Source: CAIYQJ01 sp963717255
Lineage (GTDB): Bacteria; Chloroflexota; Limnocylindria; Limnocylindrales; CSP1-4
NCBI GenBank assembly: GCA_963717255.1
Contig: CAVQVT010000004.1
Span: forward strand, 1-64,000
Length of the DNA: 64,000 bases
Direction of reading: 5' to 3'
Notes under the pieces: generated by a model
Told to the model about the DNA's origin: nothing
Database searches by the model: none
The model's input: the letters and a program-made list of their open reading frames with translations, nothing else
Translations under genes and position numbers: made by a program
Shown here: piece by piece, positions 57,625-64,000 of the stretch
How the letters are laid out: the number at the start of each line of letters is the position of its first letter
Numbering within the stretch: the first letter of the stretch is position 1

Positions 57625-58745
57625 GGCGTGGGTCCTCCTTCAGGGAAGTGGCACGCGACGACCCGACCCGGTCCGACAGGGGCGAGCGTCGGGTCGATGG
57701 CGGTGCACGCCTCGGGGTCGCCGAGGTCGCGACGAAGCCAGCAGCGCGGATGGAACCGGCAGCCGGCTGGGACGGCGGACGGGGACGGCGCCTCGCCCGT
57801 GAGGACGATCTGGTCCGACTCGGCCCCTGGCTCCGGCACCGGGATGACCGAGACGAGCGCGCGGGTGTACGGGTGCCGGGGACGCTGGATGACGTCGTCC
57901 GCGGTCCCGATCTCGACGATCCGACCCAGGTAGACGACGGCGATGCGGTCGGCGATCACCCACGCGAGCGAGAGGTCGTGGGTGATGAACAGGTAGGTGA
58001 ACGACCGCTGGGCGCGCAGGTCGAGCATCAGGCTGAGGATCTCGGCGCGGAACGAGACGTCCAGCATGCTCACGGGCTCGTCCGCGACGATCAGCTCGGG
58101 CTCGAGGACCATCGCCGCGGCGATCGCGACACGCTGGCGCTGGCCGCCGGAGAGATGGTGCGGGTAGCGGGCGGCGATCTCGGCCGCGGGATGGAGGCCG
58201 GCACCTTCGAGCGCGGCGAAGACGAGCCGCGTCCGCTCCGCGCCGTCGCGGCCGCGGCCGTGGATCAGGAGCGGCTCCTCGACGATCTCGTGGACCGTCT
58301 GGCGCGGGTCGAGCGACTCGTACGGGTCCTGGAAAACGAGCTGGAACCGCTCCCGCAGCCGGCGGAGGTCCCCACCCCGCACCTTCGTGATGTCCGAGCC
58401 GCGGTACTCGATCCGGCCGCCGGTCGGCTCGATGAGCCGGACCATCGTCTTCGCGATCGTCGTCTTCCCGCACCCGGACTCGCCGACGAGCGCGAGGACC
58501 TCGCCCCTGTGGACGTCGAACGAGACACCGTCCACGGCGTGGACGACCGGCTTCGACCCGTCCGGCAGCCGCTTGCCGCCGCGGACGGGGAACTCGACGC
58601 GGAGGTCCTCGACGCGGACGAGCGGGCCGTCGGGCTCGGGTGGGAGGGCGGCCCCGGCCGGCTGGGCGGCCCCGGCCGGCTGGGCGCCCACCGGTCGGTC
58701 GGTCCGGAACGCACCGCCACCGAGTGTGCGTCCGGCGTCGGTCAC
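57621..58745 (-). CDS. dppF: Dipeptide ABC transporter ATP-binding protein (DppF type)
   Basis: This 374-residue ATPase has Walker A GESGCGKTT, signature LSGGQRQR, Walker B LIVADEPVSMLD and the oligopeptide-type C-terminal extension (GCRFHPRCWLRRDLGDPEAC) with its Cys-rich motif for an Fe-S cluster. The N-terminal 45 residues are an Ala/Pro-rich extension. GTG 58745 overlaps the dppD stop (GTGA). It pairs with DppD to power dipeptide or peptide import. Confidence 0.88.
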   Translation of the reverse strand: MTDAGRTLGGGAFRTDRPVGAQPAGAAQPAGAALPPEPDGPLVRVEDLRVEFPVRGGKRLPDGSKPVVHAVDGVSFDVHRGEVLALVGESGCGKTTIAKTMVRLIEPTGGRIEYRGSDITKVRGGDLRRLRERFQLVFQDPYESLDPRQTVHEIVEEPLLIHGRGRDGAERTRLVFAALEGAGLHPAAEIAARYPHHLSGGQRQRVAIAAAMVLEPELIVADEPVSMLDVSFRAEILSLMLDLRAQRSFTYLFITHDLSLAWVIADRIAVVYLGRIVEIGTADDVIQRPRHPYTRALVSVIPVPEPGAESDQIVLTGEAPSPSAVPAGCRFHPRCWLRRDLGDPEACTAIDPTLAPVGPGRVVACHFPEGGPTP

Positions 58746-59710
58746 GACACCACCTCCGCCACGAGATGGCAGGCGGCGGCGTGCTCCGGCCCCACGGGCC
58801 GGAGGGCCGGCATCTCCGTCCGGCAGCGGTCGATCGCGACCGCGCAACGGTCGGCGAATGCGCATCCGTCGATCGGCGCGCGGAGGTCGGGCGGGTAGCC
58901 GGGGATCCCGGCGACGAACGCGCGCTCGCGCCGGACGTTCGGGAACGCGCCGATGAGCGCCTGCGTGTACGGGTGGGCCGGAGTCCTGAAGATCGCCTTC
59001 ACGTCACCCGACTCGGCCGTCCTGCCCGCGTACATGATGACCGTGCGGTCGCACGTCTCGGCGATGACCGACAGGTCGTGGCTGATGAGGATCATCGCGA
59101 GCCCGAGCTGGTCGCGCAGGTCCTTGAGCAGGCGGAGGATCTGCGCCTGGACCATGACGTCGAGGGCGGTCACGGGCTCGTCCGCGATGATGAGCTTCGG
59201 CCGGCACGCGAGAGCCATCGCGATCATCACGCGCTGCCGCATCCCGCCGGAGAACTCGTGCGGGTACTCGCGGCCGCGGGCGGCCGGGATCCCCACCCGC
59301 TCGAGCAGCTCGTCCACGCGGGCCCGCGCCTCCTTCGCTGAGGTCCCGGGCTCATGGAGACGGATCGGCTCCTCGATCTGCTCGCCGACGCGCTTGACCG
59401 GGTTCAGCGCGTTCATCGCGCCCTGGAAGACCACCGAGGCCTCCCGCCAGCGGATCTTCTCCATCTCGGCCTCAGGGCGGCCGATGAGCTCGCGGCCGTC
59501 GAGGACGATGCTCCCGCCCGCGACGTACCCGTTGTCCGGGAGCAGCCCGGGGACCGCGAGCGCCGTCGTCGTCTTGCCGCAGCCGGACTCGCCCGCCAGG
59601 CCGACCGCCTCGCCGGCGTCCACGTGGAGGCTCGCCGCATCCACGGCCCGGATCTCGCCGGCTGCCGTGCGGTAGCGGATCGTCAGGTCGCGCACCTCGA
59701 GCAGGGCCAT
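58742..59710 (-). CDS. dppD: Dipeptide ABC transporter ATP-binding protein (DppD type)
   Basis: This 322-residue ATPase has Walker A GESGCGKTT, signature FSGGMRQR, Walker B LIIADEPVTALD and an OppD-type C-terminal tail with GCAFADRCAVAIDRC. It follows the permease DppC with a one-base TGATG overlap, and overlaps DppF at the other end. It energises the permeases with DppF. Confidence 0.9.
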   Translation of the reverse strand: MALLEVRDLTIRYRTAAGEIRAVDAASLHVDAGEAVGLAGESGCGKTTTALAVPGLLPDNGYVAGGSIVLDGRELIGRPEAEMEKIRWREASVVFQGAMNALNPVKRVGEQIEEPIRLHEPGTSAKEARARVDELLERVGIPAARGREYPHEFSGGMRQRVMIAMALACRPKLIIADEPVTALDVMVQAQILRLLKDLRDQLGLAMILISHDLSVIAETCDRTVIMYAGRTAESGDVKAIFRTPAHPYTQALIGAFPNVRRERAFVAGIPGYPPDLRAPIDGCAFADRCAVAIDRCRTEMPALRPVGPEHAAACHLVAEVVS

Positions 59711-60609
59711 CAGCGGCTCCTCAGGCGCGGGTTGAGGATCCGGTCGAGCGAGTGGCCGATGAGCGTGAACGCGAGGACGGTCACCACGATCCCGATGCCG
59801 GGCGGGATGATGTACCACCACGCTCCACGGCCGGCCGCCCCCGACTGGAACGCGAAGTGGAGCATCGTCCCCCATGAGACGTTCACCGGGTCGCCGAGGC
59901 CGAGGAATGCGAGCGTCGCCTCGGCCAGGATCGAGCCGGCGATCACGAGGACGGTGTTCGCGATGACGAGCGGGAGGACGTTCGGGAGGATGTGGATCCC
60001 GACGATCCGTCGGTCCCGCGCGCCGAGCGAGGCGATCCGCTGGACGAACTGCCGCTCGCGGAGCGATAGGACGGACGAGCGGACGATCCGGGCCGTGGAC
60101 GGCCAGCTCGTGAGACCGATGACGACGATGATCACGCCGAGGCTCTGGCCGATGACCGCCGCGAGCACGATCGTGAGCGGGAGGGTCGGGATCACGAGGA
60201 AGAAGTCCGTCACCCGCATGAGGCCCTCGCCCATCGTCCCGCGCGAGTAGCCGGCGGTCAGGCCGATGAACGTCCCGACCACCATCGAGATCGCGGTGGC
60301 GACGAGGCCCACGACGAGCGAGGTCCGGGCGCCGGCGATCACCTCCCAGAGGACCTGTCGGCCGAGCTCGTCGGTGCCGAGCGGGTACGCGACCGAGGGT
60401 GGCTGGAGGATGTCCTTCGCGCTCTCGCCCACCGCCTTGGGGTCGAACGGGAAGAGGATCGGGCCGAGGATCGCGGCGCCGATGACGAAGACCAGGAGGA
60501 TGACCCCTGTCCTCCCGAGCCGGTCGGACCAGAGGAGGCCCCAGCTCGTCCGGACGGACCTGCCGATGCGCCCGGCGCGGCGGGTCGGGACGAAGACCTC
60601 GGCCGTCAT
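59710..60609 (-). CDS. dppC: Dipeptide ABC transporter permease (DppC type)
   Basis: This 299-residue permease has six helices and the conserved loop LTSWPSTARIVRSSVLSLRERQFVQRIASLGA before the last segment, with an ALGARDRRI-type EAA motif. The long basic N-terminus and the GTDELGRQVLWEVIAGARTSL segment are typical of DppC. It is in the operon DppB-DppC-DppD-DppF. Confidence 0.9.
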   Translation of the reverse strand: MTAEVFVPTRRAGRIGRSVRTSWGLLWSDRLGRTGVILLVFVIGAAILGPILFPFDPKAVGESAKDILQPPSVAYPLGTDELGRQVLWEVIAGARTSLVVGLVATAISMVVGTFIGLTAGYSRGTMGEGLMRVTDFFLVIPTLPLTIVLAAVIGQSLGVIIVVIGLTSWPSTARIVRSSVLSLRERQFVQRIASLGARDRRIVGIHILPNVLPLVIANTVLVIAGSILAEATLAFLGLGDPVNVSWGTMLHFAFQSGAAGRGAWWYIIPPGIGIVVTVLAFTLIGHSLDRILNPRLRSR

Positions 60610-61586
60610 GCGTCACGCACCCGGGGGTCGAGGCGGCGATACAGGAGGTCGCTCGCGAGGTTCGCGAAGATCACCGTCACCGCGAAGAGGAGGAACGACG
60701 CCTCGAGGACCGGGTAGTCGCGTCGGAGGACGGCGTCGTACATGAGCCGGCCCATCCCCGGGTAGGAGAAGACCGTCTCGACCTGGATCGTCCCGCCGAC
60801 GATGAGGCTCACGTAGAGAGCCGTCGCCGTGACGATCGGGAGCATCGCGTTCGGGACGCCGTGGCGCCAGATGACACGGCGTCGCGAGAGCCCCTTCGCC
60901 TTCGCCGTGAGGATGAAGTCCTCGGTGAGGACGTCGATGAGCGAGCTCCGGGTGATGAGGATGAACTGGCCGATGTCCACGAGCGCGAGCGTGAGCGTGG
61001 GCAGGACCAGGTGGCGGCCCACGTCCACGACCGCGTCGATCGGCGTCTTGTAGTGCGCGCCCGGGGTGGTCATCCCGGAGATCGGGAGGACCCGGAGGTA
61101 GACGCCGAGGATGAAGACGAAGATGAGGCCCACCCAGAAGGTGGGCAGGCTCCAGAAGACGAGGGAGGTGACGACCGTCCCGGAGTCCACGCGCGTGCCG
61201 CGGCGGGCGGCGGCGAGGACGCCGAAGAGGACCCCGAAGACGACGACGATGACCGTGGCGACCGCGAGGAGGATGAGCGTGTTCTCCATCCGCTCGGCGA
61301 GGATCGCGGCCACGGGCCGCCGATAGGTGAGCGATGTGCCCAGCTCGCCCGTCGCGAGGTTCCGCAGGTAGATCAGGTACTGGGCAGGGAGCGGCTGGTC
61401 CAGGCCGAAGGTCTGGCGCAGCCGCTCGATCGCTTCCGGCGTGAGGTTCCCCGCGCGGGCGAGGAGGCGCACCGGGTCCCCCGGCAGGATCCTGAACAGG
61501 AGGAAGTTGAAGGTGAGCACCGCGAACAGGGTCGCGGCGACACCCAGCAGCTTCCGAGCCAGGTATCCCGGCCGGGGAAGGTGCAT
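60606..61586 (-). CDS. dppB: Dipeptide ABC transporter permease (DppB type)
   Basis: This 326-residue permease has six helices and DppB features: N-terminal YLARKLLGVAATLFAVLTFNFLLFRILPGDPVRLLA, a long periplasmic loop with GLDQPLPAQYLIYL, and the EAA-type loop ILTAKAKGLSRRRVIWRHGVPNAMLP. ATGA overlap with DppC; 31 nt after the substrate-binding gene. Confidence 0.9.
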   Translation of the reverse strand: MHLPRPGYLARKLLGVAATLFAVLTFNFLLFRILPGDPVRLLARAGNLTPEAIERLRQTFGLDQPLPAQYLIYLRNLATGELGTSLTYRRPVAAILAERMENTLILLAVATVIVVVFGVLFGVLAAARRGTRVDSGTVVTSLVFWSLPTFWVGLIFVFILGVYLRVLPISGMTTPGAHYKTPIDAVVDVGRHLVLPTLTLALVDIGQFILITRSSLIDVLTEDFILTAKAKGLSRRRVIWRHGVPNAMLPIVTATALYVSLIVGGTIQVETVFSYPGMGRLMYDAVLRRDYPVLEASFLLFAVTVIFANLASDLLYRRLDPRVRDA

Positions 61587-61617
61587 CGGTCCCGGGGTCA
61601 GCCTGCGCGTCCGACCG

Positions 61618-63351
61618 TCACTGCGCCGGCGCCACGTTCAGGTAGTTGTCGCGGGTGAAGTTGAAGAGGATCCCGCCCGGGATCTCCTGCCACCCCGTCC
61701 ACGTGTCCGTCCGGTAGGCCTGGAGCTTGTCCTGGTACCACATGACGACGTACGGGGAGGCGTCGTAGAACATCTGCTGCATCTCGTCGACGAGCGCCTT
61801 GCGCGCCGGCTGGTCGAGAGTCGTCGCCTGCTGTGCATAGAGGTCGTCGTACGCCTTGTCGCAGTAGAAGACGTCGTTGTTCCCGCCGATCTGGCTGCAG
61901 AGGGGGACCCCGAGCATGTAGTCGGGATCGGCCACGCCCGAGTCCCAGCCCCAGACGAAGACGTCCCAGTCCGGCGCGTCCGTGTTGTAGACGGTGCTGC
62001 CGAGCGTGTTCTCGTCCATCGTCGCGAGGTCGAGCTTGATGCCCACGGCCTCGGCCGCATCGCGGAAGAGCTGTGCGGCGCGGACGTCCACGCTCGTCGA
62101 CTCGATCGCGATGAGGCGGAACTCGAGAGGCTTGCCGTCCTTCGACTCCCGGATCCCGTCGCCGTTCGTGTCCACGTAGCCGGCCGCGTCGAGGATCTGC
62201 TTCGCCTTCTCCGGGTCCGCGTCGAGCTTCTTGTCCGCGGGGACCTCCAGGTGCCAGTCGGCGAGTCCGGCGGGGATGAGCGTGGAGCCGGCCGTGCCCT
62301 TGCCGGCGAGAGCGATCTGGACGAGCTGGTTCCGGTCCACGGCGGCGCTCATGGCCTGACGGACAGCCTGGTCCCGCAGAAGGGGGTTCCCCTTCGAGCC
62401 GGCCGCGTCGGAGACGTTGAAGCCGATGTGGTGGAAGGAGAACGACGGCAGCTGGACCGCCTTCACGTTCTCCGCCCCGACCACGCCGTCCCAGACGGTC
62501 GGCGGGACTTCCGTGAGGACGTCCACGTCGCCGTTCTTCAGCGCCTGCGCCTCCACGTCCTCGCTGGAGTAGAGGATGTAGATGATCTCCTTCGGGATCG
62601 CCGGGCTCCCCCAGAACGCGTCGTTGCGCTGGAGGACGACGGTCTCGCCCTTCTTCCACTCGCCGAGCGTGAACGGACCGGATCCCACGGGCTGGTCGTT
62701 CGGGAAGGTCTGGATCGCCTTCGCGTCCATCGTCGACCAGATGTGCTTCGGCAGGATCGGGATCGCGAGCGCCGGGTCGAACGCCTGCGGCCTCGCGTAC
62801 CTGAGGACGACCGTCTGCGGGTCGGGCGTGTCCGCGCCGACGAAGTCGGGGAGCCACTGCGCGTAGCTGCCGAGGCTCTCGTCCTTGATCGTCTGGAACG
62901 TGTACGCCACGTCCTCGGAGGTGACCGGCTGGCCATCGGTCCAGGTCGCGTTCGGGCGGAGGCGGTATGTCGTGGAGAGGCCGTCCGCGGACGTCTCCCA
63001 CGACTCCGCCAGCTCCGCCTTGGGCTCGAGGTCGGTGCCGTAGCCGATGAGCTTGTCGTAGATGAGCTGGAGGACCTCGGTCGCCTCCGTGCTGTACGTC
63101 GTGAGCGGGTTCATCGTGTCGGGCTCGGAGCTCCACCCGACGCGGAGCATCGCGTCGGACGGCGCAACGGCCGTCGACGGGACGGGCGTTGCGCCCGTCG
63201 CATCCGTGGGTGCCGGCACCTCCGCCGATGCCGCCGGCGAGCCCGGCACCGCCGAGCCCGGGGCCGGCGTCGCCGAGCTCCCGCATGCCGCGAGGACGAT
63301 CGTCGCCGCTGCCGCGGCGACGGCGCCTCGCCATCCGATCGTTCGCCTCAT
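61618..63351 (-). CDS. Dipeptide-type ABC transporter substrate-binding lipoprotein (family 5)
   Basis: This 577-residue lipoprotein has lipobox LAAC (Cys23), a Pro/Ala/Thr/Ser linker (to about 63) and a family 5 solute-binding domain (LRVGWSSEPDTMNPLTTY, NATWTDGQPVTSEDVAYTF, FTLGEWKKGETVVLQRNDAFWG). It also has YVDTNGDGIRESKDGKPLE, a Ca-like loop seen in this family. It would capture peptides or related solutes for DppBCDF. The ATG at 63349-63351 has GAGGAGGAGGG upstream. Confidence 0.92.
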   Translation of the reverse strand: MRRTIGWRGAVAAAAATIVLAACGSSATPAPGSAVPGSPAASAEVPAPTDATGATPVPSTAVAPSDAMLRVGWSSEPDTMNPLTTYSTEATEVLQLIYDKLIGYGTDLEPKAELAESWETSADGLSTTYRLRPNATWTDGQPVTSEDVAYTFQTIKDESLGSYAQWLPDFVGADTPDPQTVVLRYARPQAFDPALAIPILPKHIWSTMDAKAIQTFPNDQPVGSGPFTLGEWKKGETVVLQRNDAFWGSPAIPKEIIYILYSSEDVEAQALKNGDVDVLTEVPPTVWDGVVGAENVKAVQLPSFSFHHIGFNVSDAAGSKGNPLLRDQAVRQAMSAAVDRNQLVQIALAGKGTAGSTLIPAGLADWHLEVPADKKLDADPEKAKQILDAAGYVDTNGDGIRESKDGKPLEFRLIAIESTSVDVRAAQLFRDAAEAVGIKLDLATMDENTLGSTVYNTDAPDWDVFVWGWDSGVADPDYMLGVPLCSQIGGNNDVFYCDKAYDDLYAQQATTLDQPARKALVDEMQQMFYDASPYVVMWYQDKLQAYRTDTWTGWQEIPGGILFNFTRDNYLNVAPAQ

Positions 63352-63395
63352 CGAACCCTCCTCCTCGGATCCGGTCGGCGGGCCCGCCGCCGCCA

Positions 63396-64000
<605 letters not shown>

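Overview
The window is gene-dense, very GC-rich (by eye about 70 %) bacterial chromosome with many 1-8 nt stop/start overlaps (ATGA, GTGA, TGATG), frequent GTG starts, and lipoproteins with Pro/Thr/Ala/Ser-rich linkers. An F420-type luciferase-like oxidoreductase, IolB/IolE sugar genes and a b6f-like Rieske/cytochrome b operon suggest a terrestrial or aquatic Chloroflexota (Limnocylindria/Ellin6529-like) genome. This is inference, and a high-GC actinobacterial relative is not excluded. No transposase, phage gene or CRISPR array was seen.

Left part (1-18.5 kb): a partial GMC-type flavoprotein; a triosephosphate-isomerase relative; secreted META, DUF5666-like, SpoIID/FG-GAP and subtilase proteins; tRNA-fMet and tRNA-Lys; a TspO-like protein; an MFS/hydrolase pair; a peptidase S51-like protein; a small SpoT-like HD protein; and a mannose-family PTS (EIIA, EIIB and a fused EIIC-EIID).

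Middle part (18.5-38.3 kb): an inositol-type catabolic remnant (iolB, iolE, LacI regulator) in which a sugar ABC-ATPase start is fused to the tail of a zinc dehydrogenase, apparently a deletion scar. Next comes a six-gene electron-transfer operon: a GltD-like FAD/4Fe-4S protein, cytochrome b6 with the Cys for the extra c-type heme, subunit IV, Rieske protein, a cytochrome c-cupredoxin fusion and a membrane kelch protein. It is followed by a TPP-riboswitch operon, thiN-ykoE-ykoD-ykoC.

Right part (38.3-64 kb): a predicted structured RNA next to DnaA-box-like repeats; a MerR-GAF-GGDEF regulator with its own inverted repeats; a polar amino-acid ABC importer; hydrolases; two further regulators or phosphohydrolases (WYL, SAMHD1-like); and a seven-gene operon combining a class III aminotransferase, a dipeptide ABC importer and an M20 peptidase. 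Three genes between 40 and 49 kb carry frameshifts (M23 lipoprotein, PuuD-like amidotransferase, SAM hydroxide adenosyltransferase), either real decay or assembly indels.

A recurring regulatory theme is a -10-like TANNNT hexamer placed 6-8 nt upstream of a start codon, implying many leaderless transcripts.
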